DNA of 64,000 nt from an uncultured Comamonadaceae bacterium (GTDB lineage: Bacteria; Pseudomonadota; Gammaproteobacteria; Burkholderiales; Burkholderiaceae), in assembly GCA_946482595.1 (NCBI GenBank), contig CAMLSD010000002.1, positions 1 through 64,000 of the forward strand, given 5' to 3'. The notes beneath the pieces were generated by a model. The model was not told the origin of the DNA, made no database searches, and saw only the letters and a program-made list of their open reading frames with translations. The first letter of the stretch is position 1, and each line of letters starts with the position of its first letter. Below, piece after piece: positions 18,003 through 27,451 of this stretch. The position numbers and the translations under genes are program-made.

Positions 18003-18018
18003 ATATCAAAAACGATAT
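18003..18018. promoter_or_regulatory. ATATC-N6-GATAT inverted repeat, candidate operator
   Basis: The short gap between the divergent dehydratase and SDR genes is AT-rich and contains ATATCAAAAACGATAT, 16 bases long with perfect 5-bp arms, ending 15 bases before the SDR start and just upstream of its GGAG ribosome site. A related ATATCA element occurs near 19873 between the LysR gene and gguC. The arrangement fits a LysR- or GntR-type site controlling both operons, but only position supports it. Confidence 0.35.
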
Positions 18019-18033
18019 TGCAAGGAGTTCAAC

Positions 18034-18852
18034 ATGAATCAATCCACCACCTCGACCGCCACCGCCACTCCCACCGCCACTCCCTCCGCCACCACGGCGC
18101 AGTACCCCAGCCTGCAGGGCCGGCGTGTGTTCGTCACCGGGGGCGGCTCGGGCATCGGGGCGGCCATCGTCGAGGCCTTTGCCGAACAGGGTGCCCAGGT
18201 TGCCTTCATCGACGTGGCCGCCGATGACAGCGCCGCGCTGGCCGGGCGCATTGCCGCGCGCGGCCTGCCGGCACCGTGGTGGCGGCTGTGCGACGTGCGC
18301 GACCTCTGCGCGCTGCGGCAGGCGGTGGCCGACGCGACCGAGGCGCTGGGCGACTTCCATGCGCTGGTCAACAACGTGGCCAGCGACGATCGCCACACGA
18401 TCGAGCAGGTCACGCCCGACTACTGGGAGCAGCGCATGGCCATCAACGAGCGGCCGGCGTTTTTTGCGATCCAGGCGGTGGTGCCGGGCATGCGCCGGCT
18501 GGGCGGCGGGTCCATCGTGAACCTGGGCTCGACCGGCTGGCAGACCAAGGCGGGCGAGTACCCGTGTTATGCGATCGCGAAGTCATCGGTCAACGGCCTC
18601 ACACGCGGCCTGGCCCGGCCGCTGGGGGCCGAGCGCATCCGCATCAACACGGTGTCGCCCGGCTGGGTGATGACCGAGCGGCAGATGAAGCTGTGGCTCA
18701 CGCCCGAAGGCGAGCGCGACATCGAGCGCAACCAGTGCCTGCCCGATCGGCTGCAGCCCGGCGACGTGGCCCGCATGGTGCTGTTCCTGGCCAGCGACGA
18801 TGCACGCATGTGCACCGCGCAGGAGTTCAAGGTCGACGCCGGCTGGAGTTGA
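18034..18852 (+). CDS. SDR-family sugar 1-dehydrogenase (probable L-arabinose/D-galactose dehydrogenase)
   Basis: Short-chain dehydrogenase, 272 residues, predicted to oxidise an aldose at C1 to the lactone with NAD(P)+. It has the cofactor motif TGGGSGIG (35-42), NNVA (113-116) and the catalytic Ser166, Tyr179 and Lys183 (YAIAK). The first 22 residues are an unusual Thr/Ala/Pro/Ser-rich low-complexity tail coded by repeated ACC/GCC codons. It diverges from the dehydratase-lactonase-epimerase operon, which together with gguC supplies the following steps. Substrate choice is inferred from the neighbourhood. Confidence 0.85.
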   Translation: MNQSTTSTATATPTATPSATTAQYPSLQGRRVFVTGGGSGIGAAIVEAFAEQGAQVAFIDVAADDSAALAGRIAARGLPAPWWRLCDVRDLCALRQAVADATEALGDFHALVNNVASDDRHTIEQVTPDYWEQRMAINERPAFFAIQAVVPGMRRLGGGSIVNLGSTGWQTKAGEYPCYAIAKSSVNGLTRGLARPLGAERIRINTVSPGWVMTERQMKLWLTPEGERDIERNQCLPDRLQPGDVARMVLFLASDDARMCTAQEFKVDAGWS

Positions 18853-18869
18853 CGCCCCGGCGCCGGCGC

Positions 18870-19832
18870 TCAGTCGCTGCCGTTCAGGCTCACGCCGTAG
18901 ACCGAGGTGGCGGTGGTGCGGATGGCCTTGAGCATCACGCTGGCCGCCGGCGACAGCAGCCGGTCCGAGCGGGTGATGAGGCCGAAGGCGTCCATCTTGC
19001 ACGGCAGGTTCATCGGCAGCATGGCCACCAGGCCGTGCTCGGCGTAGTAGCGCGCCACGTCGGTCGCCACCACGGCCAGCAGGTCGCTTTGCTGCAGCAT
19101 CTTGGTGATGAACAGCAGGGCGCTGGTCTCGATCAGGTTGACCGGCGCTTCCAGGCCGTCTTCCTGGAACATCAGCTCGAAGCGATGGCGCAGCACGCTG
19201 CCCGACGGGGGCACGATCCAGCCCGCGCCCACCACGTCGCGCAGGCCCAGGCCGGCCACGCCCAGCATCGGGTGGCCCGGGCGGGCGATCGCGCTGACCG
19301 GTTCTTCGACCAGGGCCTCGTAGCGCAGGTCGGACTTGTCGTGCCGCTCGAACAGCCGGCCGATCACCATGTCGAGCTTGCCTTGTGCCAGCCGCTCCAT
19401 CAGCACGTCGCTGGTCTCGATCTGCAGCGACACGCGCAGGCTGGGGTGGTCCTGCTTGACCTGGGCCACCGCCGGCGGCAGCAGGGTCATGCCGGGCGCG
19501 GTGATGGCGCCCACGCTGACCTGGCCGAAGCGGCCCGACTTCAGTGCCTCGATCTCGTCATGGGCCTGCGACAGGCTGGCCAGCGCCATGCGGGCGTGGC
19601 GGATCATCGCGTCGCCGTACCAGGTCGGGCGCATGCCGCGCGGCAGCCGCTCGAACAGCGCCACGCCCAGCATGTCTTCCAGGTCCTTGAGCAGCTTGGA
19701 CGCGGCCGGCTGGGTCATGTTGAGCACCTGGGCCGCGCGGTGGATGTTGCCTTCTTCCTCGAGGGCCATCAGCAGCAGGAGCTGGCGGGTCTTCAGGCGC
19801 GCGCGGATGAACCAGTGCGTGTAGGAACTCAT
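18870..19832 (-). CDS. LysR-family regulator, GbpR-like
   Basis: A 320-residue LysR regulator: N-terminal winged helix (about residues 15-75, with NIHRAAQVLNMTQPAASKLLKDLE) and a two-lobed effector domain. Several features (the RLKTRQLLLLMALEEEGNIHRAA start, the region around MTLLPPAVAQVK) match the GbpR/galactose-binding-protein-regulator group that controls chvE-type sugar uptake in rhizobia and Azospirillum. It is transcribed divergently from gguC and the transporter operon, with a 161-base gap, and is convergent with the SDR gene. It probably senses arabinose, galactose or a breakdown product. Confidence 0.85.
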   Translation of the reverse strand: MSSYTHWFIRARLKTRQLLLLMALEEEGNIHRAAQVLNMTQPAASKLLKDLEDMLGVALFERLPRGMRPTWYGDAMIRHARMALASLSQAHDEIEALKSGRFGQVSVGAITAPGMTLLPPAVAQVKQDHPSLRVSLQIETSDVLMERLAQGKLDMVIGRLFERHDKSDLRYEALVEEPVSAIARPGHPMLGVAGLGLRDVVGAGWIVPPSGSVLRHRFELMFQEDGLEAPVNLIETSALLFITKMLQQSDLLAVVATDVARYYAEHGLVAMLPMNLPCKMDAFGLITRSDRLLSPAASVMLKAIRTTATSVYGVSLNGSD

Positions 19833-19993
19833 GGTGGATCGGGCTGGCAGATGAGCAATGCCAAAGCGTATATCAGTAGTGTCACAAAATCTATTAGAAA
19901 GTTATCGGTAGCCTTCGTACCATCCGGGCCGGAGTCAGCAAACAAGCACAACCCACGGACGGCCACCGGGCCGATCCGGGCCCAGGAGACACC
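19833..19993. promoter_or_regulatory. Divergent promoter region between the LysR gene and gguC
   Basis: A 161-base gap with a marked AT-rich core (about 19865-19912) in GC-rich surroundings, as expected for divergent promoters controlled by the LysR protein. It contains GTATATCAG and TTATCGG elements that share ATATC/TATC with the inverted repeat at 18003-18018. Exact -35/-10 boxes are not clear. The gguC ribosome site AGGAG is at the right end. Confidence 0.45.
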
Positions 19994-21013
19994 ATGCGCC
20001 TGATCCAGTACCGCAACGAGCACGGCCGCCAGCAGGTCGCCTGCGTGCAGGCCGATGGCCGCACCGCCTGCCCGCTGCAGGGTTTCGATTCGACCTACGA
20101 CCTCGCGCGCGGCGCGCTGCTGCGGGGCGTGGCGCTGGAGGTGCTGGCCAGTGACGCCATGTCGCCCGACGGCCTGCCCTATGCCCGCCTGATCGAGGAA
20201 GGCCGGCTGCTGCCGCCGCTCACCCATCCCGACCCGGCGCATTGCCTGGTCACCGGCACCGGCCTCACCCACCTGGGCAGCGCGGCCACGCGCGACGCGA
20301 TGCACCACAAGCTCAAGGCGGATGCGGCCGACGAGGAAACGCTGTCCGATTCAATGCGCATGTTCCGCTGGGGCCTGCAGGGCGGCCGGCCCGAGGGCGC
20401 ACAGCCCGGGGTGCAACCCGAGTGGTTCTACAAGGGGGACGGCAGTTGTGTGGTGGCGCCCGGTGCGCCGCTGCCGCGGCCGGCCTTTGCGCTGGACGGG
20501 GGCGAGGAGCCCGAGCTGGTGGGCCTGTACCTGATCGACGACCAGGGCGTGCCGCGCCGGCTGGGCTTTGCACTGGGCAACGAGTTTTCGGATCACGTGA
20601 CCGAACGCCAGAACTACCTCTATCTGGCCCATTCCAAGCTGCGCGCCTGTGCGGTCGGACCTGAGCTGCGCACCGGCCCGCTGCCGGCCGATCTGCAGGG
20701 CACCAGCCGTGTGCGCCGTGGCGGGCCGCAAGGTGAGGTCGTGTGGGAGAAGCCCTTTGCCACCGGTGAGGCCAACATGTGCCACAGCCTGGCCAACCTC
20801 GAATACCACCACTTCAAGTACACCGGCCACCGGCGGCCCGGCGACGTGCACCTGCACTTCTTCGGCACGGCCACGCTGAGCTTTGCCGACGGTGTGCAGG
20901 TTGCCCCGGGCGACTGTTTCGAGATCGACCTGCCGGCGCTGGGCGCGCCACTGGTGAACCCCCTGGTGGCCGAAGCCCCGGGCCTGGCCTTCGGTGCGGT
21001 GCAGCCGCTGTGA
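19994..21013 (+). CDS. gguC: GguC/AraD1-family protein, probable 2-keto-3-deoxy-L-arabonate dehydratase
   Basis: A 339-residue member of the fumarylacetoacetate-hydrolase fold. GguC-family proteins sit next to ChvE-GguAB sugar importers and are assigned as 2-keto-3-deoxy-L-arabonate dehydratase, giving 2-oxoglutarate semialdehyde. Visible features are the VTGTGLTHLGSA segment (near 85-96), the metal-site EPELVG motif (near 174) and the GNEFSDH motif (near 196). The ATG at 19994 has AGGAG five bases before it. The stop overlaps a possible GTG start of the aldehyde dehydrogenase, which would do the next step, so order matches pathway order. Confidence 0.87.
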   Translation: MRLIQYRNEHGRQQVACVQADGRTACPLQGFDSTYDLARGALLRGVALEVLASDAMSPDGLPYARLIEEGRLLPPLTHPDPAHCLVTGTGLTHLGSAATRDAMHHKLKADAADEETLSDSMRMFRWGLQGGRPEGAQPGVQPEWFYKGDGSCVVAPGAPLPRPAFALDGGEEPELVGLYLIDDQGVPRRLGFALGNEFSDHVTERQNYLYLAHSKLRACAVGPELRTGPLPADLQGTSRVRRGGPQGEVVWEKPFATGEANMCHSLANLEYHHFKYTGHRRPGDVHLHFFGTATLSFADGVQVAPGDCFEIDLPALGAPLVNPLVAEAPGLAFGAVQPL

Positions 21014-21021
21014 GCGCGACC

Positions 21022-22458
21022 ATGAGCCTGAGCTGCAAGCACTACATCAATGGCCGCTGGGAGACCGGCGTGACGCTGGGCGTGAGCGACAACCCCTCGG
21101 ACCTCGACGAGGTGGTGGCCGAGTTTGCGCGGGCCGATGCCAACCAGACGAATGAGGCGGTGCGTGCCGCGGCCGATGCGCGCGAGGCCTGGGCGGCCAG
21201 CACGCCGCAACGCCGCTTCGAGGTGCTCGATTTTGTCGGCAGCGAGCTGGCGGCGCGCCGCGACGAACTCGGACGCCTGCTGGCACGCGAGGAAGGCAAG
21301 ACGCTGCCCGAGGCGGTGGCCGAGGTGGCGCGCGCCGGGCAGATCTTCAAGTTCTTTGCGGGCGAGGCGCTGCGCCTGCGCGGCGACCGGCTGGCCTCGG
21401 TGCGCGCCGGGGTGGACGTCGAGGTCACCCGCGAGCCGGTCGGTGTGGTCGCGCTGATCGCGCCGTGGAACTTCCCGCTCGCGATCCCGGCCTGGAAGAT
21501 CGCGCCCGCGCTGGCCTATGGCAACACCGTGGTCTTCAAGCCGGCCGAGCTGGTGCCGGCCTGCGGCTGGGCGCTGGCCGAGATCCTCAGCCGCGCCGGG
21601 CTGCCGGCGGGCGTGTTCAACCTCGTGATGGGCAGTGGCCGCAAGGTGGGCCAGACGCTGGTCGACCACCCGCTGGTCGATGCCATCAGCTTCACCGGCT
21701 CGGTGAGCACGGGCGAAGGCATCCTGCGGGCGGCCTCGGCACGGCGAGCGCGGGTGCAGCTCGAGATGGGCGGCAAGAACCCGCTGGTGGTGCTGGCCGA
21801 TGCCAACTTCGACCAGGCCCTGGACTGTGCGGTGCAAGGCGCCTACTACTCCACCGGGCAGCGCTGCACGGCCTCCAGCCGGATCATCGTCGAGGCCACC
21901 GTGTTCGAACGATTCGCCACGCGGCTGCGCGAGCGCGTGCAGGCGCTGCAGGTCGATCATGCGCTCAAGCGCGGCACCGAGATCGGCCCGGTGGCCAGCC
22001 GGGCCCAGCTGGAGTCGGTGCAGGCCTGGATCGAGGTCGGTCGCACCGAAGGGGCCGAATGGCTGTGTGGCGGCCAGCTGCTCGAGCGCGAGTCGCGCGG
22101 GCACTACCTCAGCCCCGCGTTGTTCCTGGCCCAGCCGCAGCACCGCATCGCGCGCGAGGAGATCTTCGGCCCGGTGGCCTGCCTTCTGCGGGCCGATGAC
22201 TACGACCATGCGCTGGCGCTGGCCAACGACACGGCCTTCGGCCTGTGCGCCGGCATCTGCACCAGCTCGCTGCGCCATGCCACGCACTTCAAGCGCCATG
22301 CCCAGGTCGGCATGGTGATGGTCAACCTGCCCACCGCCGGTGTCGACCCGCATGTGCCCTTCGGCGGGCGCAAGGCGTCCAGCCACGGCCCGCGTGAACA
22401 GGGCAGCCAGGCGGCAGAGTTCTACACGATCATGAAGACCGCCTACACCATGGCCTGA
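21022..22458 (+). CDS. 2,5-dioxovalerate (2-oxoglutarate semialdehyde) dehydrogenase
   Basis: NAD(P)+-dependent aldehyde dehydrogenase of 478 residues that oxidises 2-oxoglutarate semialdehyde to 2-oxoglutarate, the last step of non-phosphorylative arabinose breakdown and also used for glucarate/galactarate. Catalytic residues are all present: Asn150 in APWNFPLA, Glu248 in LEMGGKN and Cys282 in GQRCTASSR. The likely start is ATG at 21022, although the GTG at 21010 overlaps the gguC stop as GTGA and is in frame. Its position directly after gguC supports the specific assignment among aldehyde dehydrogenases. Confidence 0.88.
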   Translation: MSLSCKHYINGRWETGVTLGVSDNPSDLDEVVAEFARADANQTNEAVRAAADAREAWAASTPQRRFEVLDFVGSELAARRDELGRLLAREEGKTLPEAVAEVARAGQIFKFFAGEALRLRGDRLASVRAGVDVEVTREPVGVVALIAPWNFPLAIPAWKIAPALAYGNTVVFKPAELVPACGWALAEILSRAGLPAGVFNLVMGSGRKVGQTLVDHPLVDAISFTGSVSTGEGILRAASARRARVQLEMGGKNPLVVLADANFDQALDCAVQGAYYSTGQRCTASSRIIVEATVFERFATRLRERVQALQVDHALKRGTEIGPVASRAQLESVQAWIEVGRTEGAEWLCGGQLLERESRGHYLSPALFLAQPQHRIAREEIFGPVACLLRADDYDHALALANDTAFGLCAGICTSSLRHATHFKRHAQVGMVMVNLPTAGVDPHVPFGGRKASSHGPREQGSQAAEFYTIMKTAYTMA

Positions 22459-22512
22459 GTGCAGGCCCGACCCGTTCCGATCCGCACCCACCCAAAGCAA
22501 AGAGGAGACATC

Positions 22513-23478
22513 ATGAACACACAACGACGCACGGCCCTGCACACGCTGGCCGCAGCCGCCCTGGCCGCGGGCCTGCCGCTGCCCACGCTGGCCCAGAAGA
22601 AGATCGTGCTGGGCTTTTCACAGATCGGCGCCGAGAGCGAGTGGCGCACCGCCAACAGCGAGTCGATCAAGTCGGCCGCCAAGGAGGCCGGCATCGAGCT
22701 GAAGTTCTCGGACGCCCAGCAAAAGCAGGAAAACCAGATCAAGGCGATCCGCTCGTTCATCGCGCAGAAGGTCGACGTCATCGCGTTTTCGCCGGTCGTG
22801 GAGTCGGGCTGGGAGACGGTGCTGCGCGAGGCCAAGGCCGCGAAGATCCCGGTGATCCTGACCGACCGTGCGGTGGACGTGAAGGACGACAGCCTGTGGG
22901 TGAGCTTCATGGGCTCGGACTTCGTCGAGGAAGGCCGCAAGGCCGGCCGCTGGCTGGTCGAGCGCCTCAAGGGCCAGACCGGTGAAGTGCGCATCGTCGA
23001 GCTGCAGGGCACCGTCGGCTCGGCACCGGCCATCGACCGCAAGAAGGGCTTCGAGGAAATCATCAAGGCCGATCCGAAGTTCAAGATCGTGCGCTCGCAG
23101 ACCGGCGACTTCACCCGTGCCAAGGGCAAGGAGGTGATGGAGGCCTTCCTGAAGGCCGAGGGGCGCAACATCAACGTGCTCTACGCGCACAACGACGACA
23201 TGGCCATCGGCGCGATCCAGGCCATCGAGGAGGCCGGGCTCAAGCCGGCCAAGGACATCCTCATCATCTCGATCGACGCGGTCAAGGGCGCCTTCGAGGC
23301 CATGATCGCCGGCAAGCTCAATGTGTCGGTCGAGTGCAGCCCGCTGCTGGGGCCGCAGCTCATGCAGGCGGTCAAGGACCTGAAGGCCGGCAAGACGCTG
23401 CCCAAGCGCATCGTCACCGAGGAGGGCATCTTCCCGATGGAAGTGGCGGCCCGGGAGTTCCCCAAGCGCAAGTACTGA
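22513..23478 (+). CDS. ytfQ: Sugar ABC transporter substrate-binding protein YtfQ
   Basis: Periplasmic binding protein of 321 residues (type I, ribose/galactose family). It has a signal peptide (about 1-28, cut after LAQ) and the YtfQ-type beginning [18 protein letters not shown], which in E. coli YtfQ binds galactofuranose. AGAGGAG precedes the ATG. Its cognate ATPase and permeases (ytfR, ytfT, yjfF) are found 4 kb downstream, separated from it by the whole chvE-gguA-gguB transporter. In this operon it may bind furanose forms of arabinose or galactose. Confidence 0.9.
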   Translation: MNTQRRTALHTLAAAALAAGLPLPTLAQKKIVLGFSQIGAESEWRTANSESIKSAAKEAGIELKFSDAQQKQENQIKAIRSFIAQKVDVIAFSPVVESGWETVLREAKAAKIPVILTDRAVDVKDDSLWVSFMGSDFVEEGRKAGRWLVERLKGQTGEVRIVELQGTVGSAPAIDRKKGFEEIIKADPKFKIVRSQTGDFTRAKGKEVMEAFLKAEGRNINVLYAHNDDMAIGAIQAIEEAGLKPAKDILIISIDAVKGAFEAMIAGKLNVSVECSPLLGPQLMQAVKDLKAGKTLPKRIVTEEGIFPMEVAAREFPKRKY

Positions 23479-23484
23479 CCCAGA

Positions 23485-23510
23485 CGCCGCCCGGCCCCGG
23501 GCGGGCGGCG
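23485..23510 (+). terminator. GC-rich stem-loop after ytfQ (attenuator or RNA-stabilising hairpin)
   Basis: CGCCGCCCGG pairs with a following CCGGGCGGGCGGCG (one bulge) to make a strong hairpin starting seven bases after the ytfQ stop. No T-run follows, so full termination is unlikely. Hairpins at this point are common after binding-protein genes and raise their expression over downstream transporter genes by protecting the 5' message or causing partial termination. Confidence 0.45.
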
Positions 23511-23558
23511 AGCGCCCGAACGAAAGCACTCGAACGAAAACCAACAGGAGACAAGACC

Positions 23559-24632
23559 ATGACACAACGCAGAGCCCTGCTCGGCGCCCTGGCCGCGGCC
23601 GTGCTGGCGGCCGCCACCTGGAGCCCCGCCGCCCTGGCCCAGGACAAGGGCACGGTGGGCATCGCCATGCCCACCAAGTCGTCGTCGCGCTGGATCTCGG
23701 ACGGCAACAGCATGGTCGGTTTCTTCAAGGACAAGGGCTACAAGACCGACCTGCAGTACGCCGAGGACGACATCCCGAACCAGCTCGCGCAGATCGAGAA
23801 CATGATCACCAAGGGCGTGAAGGTGCTGGTGATCGCGGCCATCGACGGCACCACGCTGTCGGGGGCACTGCAGAAGGCGGCGGACCGCGGCATCAAGGTC
23901 ATCGCCTATGACCGGCTGATCCGCGGCTCGCGGCATGTGGACTACTACGCCACCTTCGACAACTTCCAGGTCGGCGTGCTGCAGGCCAGCTACATCGAGC
24001 AGAAGCTGGGGCTCAAGAACGGCAAGGGCCCGTACCGCATCGAGCTGTTCGGCGGCTCGCCCGACGACAACAACGCCTTCTTCTTCTATGACGGCGCGAT
24101 GTCGGTGCTCAAGCCCTACATCGACAGCGGCAAGCTGGTGGTCGGCAGCAAGCAGATGGGGATGGACAAGGTCTCCACCCTGCGCTGGGACGGTGCGGTC
24201 GCCCAGGCCCGCATGGACAACCTGCTGAGCGCCTATTACACCAACCAGCGTGTCGATGCGGTGCTGTCGCCGTACGACGGCCTGTCGATCGGCATCATCT
24301 CGTCGCTCAAGGGGGTGGGTTACGGCACGCCGCGCCTGCCCATGCCGGTGGTGACCGGCCAGGACGCCGAGATCCCGTCGGTCAAGTCCATCCTGGCCGG
24401 CGAGCAGACCTCCACCGTGTTCAAGGACACCCGCGAGCTGGCGCGTGTCACGGTGGACATGGTCGATGCGCTGCTCAGCGGCCGCACGCCCACCGTCAAC
24501 GACACCAAGACCTACAACAACGGCGTGAAGGTGGTGCCGTCCTACCTGCTCAAGCCGGTGAGCGTGGACGCCGGCAACTGGAAGCAGGTGCTGGTCAGCT
24601 CGGGCTACTACAAGGAAGGTCAGATCAAGTAG
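23559..24632 (+). CDS. chvE: Multiple-monosaccharide ABC transporter substrate-binding protein ChvE
   Basis: Periplasmic sugar-binding protein of 357 residues with a signal peptide (about 1-27) and the ChvE signature [18 protein letters not shown]. ChvE-type proteins bind several aldoses, including arabinose, galactose, glucose and xylose, and in some bacteria also signal to chemoreceptors or two-component sensors. The ATG at 23559 is preceded by AGGAG. gguA begins 25 bases later. The combination with gguAB and gguC is the classic arrangement, strengthening the identification. Confidence 0.92.
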   Translation: MTQRRALLGALAAAVLAAATWSPAALAQDKGTVGIAMPTKSSSRWISDGNSMVGFFKDKGYKTDLQYAEDDIPNQLAQIENMITKGVKVLVIAAIDGTTLSGALQKAADRGIKVIAYDRLIRGSRHVDYYATFDNFQVGVLQASYIEQKLGLKNGKGPYRIELFGGSPDDNNAFFFYDGAMSVLKPYIDSGKLVVGSKQMGMDKVSTLRWDGAVAQARMDNLLSAYYTNQRVDAVLSPYDGLSIGIISSLKGVGYGTPRLPMPVVTGQDAEIPSVKSILAGEQTSTVFKDTRELARVTVDMVDALLSGRTPTVNDTKTYNNGVKVVPSYLLKPVSVDAGNWKQVLVSSGYYKEGQIK

Positions 24633-24657
24633 GCCGCACGACACGCACCGATCCGCA

Positions 24658-26262
24658 ATGACCGAGCAGCAAAGGCGTGCCATGCAGGACACCCTTCTGG
24701 AGATGCGCGGCATCCGCAAGACCTTCCCCGGCGTGACCGCGCTCGATCGTGTGGACCTGGCCGTCAAGCGCGGCGAGATCCATGCGCTGGTCGGCGAGAA
24801 CGGCGCGGGCAAGTCCACGCTGATGAAGGTGCTCAGCGGGGTGCATCCGCACGGCAGCTTCGATGGCGAGATCGTCTTCGACGGGCAGCCCCGGGCGTTC
24901 CGGGGCATTGCCGACAGCGAGGCGGCCGGCATCATCATCATTCACCAGGAACTGGCGCTGGTGCCGCTCCTGTCGATCACCGAGAACATCTTTCTCGGCA
25001 ACGAACCGCTGCGCCCGGGCAACCTGGGCGGCATCATCGACTGGACCCGGGCGCACCGGCTCACCGGTGAGCTGCTGGCCAAGGTGGGCCTGAAGGAATC
25101 GCCCGAGACCCTGGTGACCCATCTGGGCGTGGGCAAGCAGCAGCTGGTGGAGATTGCCAAGGCGCTGTCGCGCCAGGTGCGTCTGCTCATCCTGGATGAA
25201 CCGACCGCCAGCCTCAATGAAGGCGACAGCCAGGCACTGCTGGACCTGCTGCTGGACTTCAAGGCGCAGGGCATCGCGTCGATCCTGATCTCGCACAAGC
25301 TCAACGAGATCAGCCGGGTGGCCGATGCGGTGACGGTGCTGCGTGACGGCAGCACGGTCGAGACCTTCGCCTGCGTGCGCGACGGACGGCGCGAGGCGCC
25401 GGACGAGGAACGCATCATCCGCAGCATGGTCGGGCGCGAGCTGACCGACCGGTATCCGCGTCGTGTGCCGCAGATCGGCGAGGTGGTCTTCGAGCTGCGC
25501 AACTGGGTGGTGCATCACCCGGTCCATGCCGAGCGTGCGGTGGTGCGTGGCGTGAACCTGCAGGCCCGGCGCGGCGAGATCGTCGGCATCGCCGGCCTGA
25601 TGGGGGCGGGGCGCACCGAGCTGGCCATGAGCGTGTTCGGACGCTCCTACGGCCAGCGCATCGGCGGCGAGGTGCGCCTGCGCGGCCAGGTGGTCGACGT
25701 GAGCACGGTGCAGCGTGCCATTGCCCACGGGCTGGCCTATGTCACCGAGGACCGCAAGGGCCTGGGCCTGGTGCTGGACGACTCCATCCTGCACAACGTG
25801 AGCCTGGTGAACCTGGCGGGGGTGTCGCGCCACGGCGTGATCGACGACGGGCGCGAGCATGCGGTGGCCGGCGACTTCCGGCGCAGGCTGGGCATCCGCT
25901 GCCGTGACGTGCTGCACAAGGTGGTCAACCTGTCGGGTGGCAACCAGCAGAAGGTGGTGCTGGCCAAGTGGCTGTTCTCGCGGCCGCAGGTGCTGATCCT
26001 CGATGAACCGACGCGCGGGGTCGACGTCGGCGCCAAGTACGAGATCTACACGATCATGGCCGAGCTGGCCGCACAGGGCGCCTGCATCGTGATGATCTCG
26101 TCCGAGATGCCCGAGCTGCTGGGCATGTGCGACCGTATCCATGTGATGAACGAGGGCCGCTTCGTGGCCGAATTCGACGCGGCCCAGGCCACGCAGGAAC
26201 GCATCATGAAATCCATCATCCAGTCCGGCCCGCAGGCCAGGGAGGCCGCGCATGTCCAGTGA
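24658..26262 (+). CDS. gguA: Multiple-monosaccharide ABC transporter ATPase GguA
   Basis: Energises sugar import through GguB. The 534-residue protein has two ABC domains in tandem, as usual for the RbsA/MglA class: Walker A GENGAGKST (near 49-57) and LDEPTASL in the first, and a second half with a degenerate A motif (GLMGAGRTE), signature LSGGNQQK and LDEPTRGVD. Start may be ATG 24658 or, with a slightly better upstream AAAGG, ATG 24682. Its end overlaps the gguB start by 11 bases, indicating coupled translation. Confidence 0.93.
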   Translation: MTEQQRRAMQDTLLEMRGIRKTFPGVTALDRVDLAVKRGEIHALVGENGAGKSTLMKVLSGVHPHGSFDGEIVFDGQPRAFRGIADSEAAGIIIIHQELALVPLLSITENIFLGNEPLRPGNLGGIIDWTRAHRLTGELLAKVGLKESPETLVTHLGVGKQQLVEIAKALSRQVRLLILDEPTASLNEGDSQALLDLLLDFKAQGIASILISHKLNEISRVADAVTVLRDGSTVETFACVRDGRREAPDEERIIRSMVGRELTDRYPRRVPQIGEVVFELRNWVVHHPVHAERAVVRGVNLQARRGEIVGIAGLMGAGRTELAMSVFGRSYGQRIGGEVRLRGQVVDVSTVQRAIAHGLAYVTEDRKGLGLVLDDSILHNVSLVNLAGVSRHGVIDDGREHAVAGDFRRRLGIRCRDVLHKVVNLSGGNQQKVVLAKWLFSRPQVLILDEPTRGVDVGAKYEIYTIMAELAAQGACIVMISSEMPELLGMCDRIHVMNEGRFVAEFDAAQATQERIMKSIIQSGPQAREAAHVQ

Positions 26263-27451
26263 CATCGCAGCGGCAGGCATCCACCCCGGCACACAGGTCG
26301 GTGCGGTGTCGCTGATCAAGGCCAACCTGCGCCAGTACGGCATGCTGCTGTCGCTGGTGGTCATCATGGCGTTTTTCCAGGTGGTCACCGACGGCACGCT
26401 GCTCAAGCCGCTGAACCTCACCAACCTGGTGCTGCAGAACAGCTACATCGTGATCATGGCGCTGGGCATGCTGCTGGTGATCGTGGCCGGGCACATCGAC
26501 CTGTCGGTGGGGTCGGTGGCCGGGTTCATCGGCGCGCTCGGGGCGGTGCTGATGGTGCGCTACGAGCTGCACTTCCTGCCGGCCTCGCTGCTGTGCCTGC
26601 TGGCCGGTGCACTGATCGGCGGCGCCCAGGGCTACTGGGTGGCCTACATCCGCATCCCCTCGTTCATCGTCACGCTGGCGGGCATGCTGGTGTTCAAGGG
26701 CCTGGCGCTGGCGCTGCTGCAGGGCCAGTCGGTCGGCCCCTTCCCGGAAACCTTCCAGCTGCTGAGTTCGGGCTTCATTCCCGACCCGTCCGAGGACGGC
26801 CAGTGGCGGCTGGGTTCGATCATCGTGGGGCTGGTCGTGTCGGTGGCCTGGCTGACGCTGCGCATGCGCGAGCGGCGACAGCGCCTGGTGCACGCGATGG
26901 GCGCCGAACCCTTTGCGATGTTCGCCTTCAAGAACACGCTGGCCGTGGCCGCGGTGATGGCCTTCTGCATCCTGATGGCCTCGTACAAGGGCCTGCCCAA
27001 TGTGCTGATCGTGATGTTCGTGCTGATGCTGTTCTACGAGTTCATCACCTCGCGCACCACCCTGGGCCGGCGGGTCTATGCGCTGGGTGGCAATGAAAAG
27101 GCCGCGCGTCTGTCGGGCATCCGCACCGAACGGCTGACCTTCTACACCTTCGTCAACATGGGCGTGCTGGCAGCGCTGGCGGGCCTGGTGTTCGCGGCCC
27201 GGCTCAACACCGCCACGCCCAAGGCGGGCCTGGGGTTCGAGCTGGACGTGATCGCTGCGTGTTTCATCGGCGGGGCCTCGGCCTCGGGCGGGGTCGGCAA
27301 GGTGATGGGGGCGGTGATCGGTGCCTTCGTGATGGGTGTGATGAACAATGGCATGTCCATCCTGGGCATCGGCATCGACTACCAGCAGGTCATCAAGGGG
27401 CTGGTGCTGCTGGCGGCGGTGTTTGTCGATGTGCACTACAAGAACCGATGA
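26252..27451 (+). CDS. gguB: Multiple-monosaccharide ABC transporter permease GguB
   Basis: Inner-membrane permease of 399 residues from the branched/ribose class (BPD_transp_2). About ten hydrophobic segments are visible, with the conserved GHIDLSVGSVAGF motif in the first third and the GGNEKAARLSGI and GFELDVIAACFIGGAS motifs near the cytoplasmic loops that contact the ATPase. It is longer than RbsC because of an insert around residues 160-225, typical of GguB/MmsB. The stop overlaps the ytfR start by four bases, so the GguAB and YtfRT units are fused in one message. Confidence 0.93.
   Translation: MSSDIAAAGIHPGTQVGAVSLIKANLRQYGMLLSLVVIMAFFQVVTDGTLLKPLNLTNLVLQNSYIVIMALGMLLVIVAGHIDLSVGSVAGFIGALGAVLMVRYELHFLPASLLCLLAGALIGGAQGYWVAYIRIPSFIVTLAGMLVFKGLALALLQGQSVGPFPETFQLLSSGFIPDPSEDGQWRLGSIIVGLVVSVAWLTLRMRERRQRLVHAMGAEPFAMFAFKNTLAVAAVMAFCILMASYKGLPNVLIVMFVLMLFYEFITSRTTLGRRVYALGGNEKAARLSGIRTERLTFYTFVNMGVLAALAGLVFAARLNTATPKAGLGFELDVIAACFIGGASASGGVGKVMGAVIGAFVMGVMNNGMSILGIGIDYQQVIKGLVLLAAVFVDVHYKNR

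Noticed and set aside
18034..18100. Repeated ACC/GCC codons at the start of the SDR gene as a slippage switch
   Set aside because: The repeats are irregular three-base units that keep frame; low-complexity N-termini are common in high-GC genomes.
20620..22542. 640-codon open frame on the minus strand opposite gguC and the aldehyde dehydrogenase gene
   Set aside because: It is fully antisense to two well-conserved enzymes and its translation is His/Arg/Gly-rich without domains; high-GC DNA gives such frames by chance.
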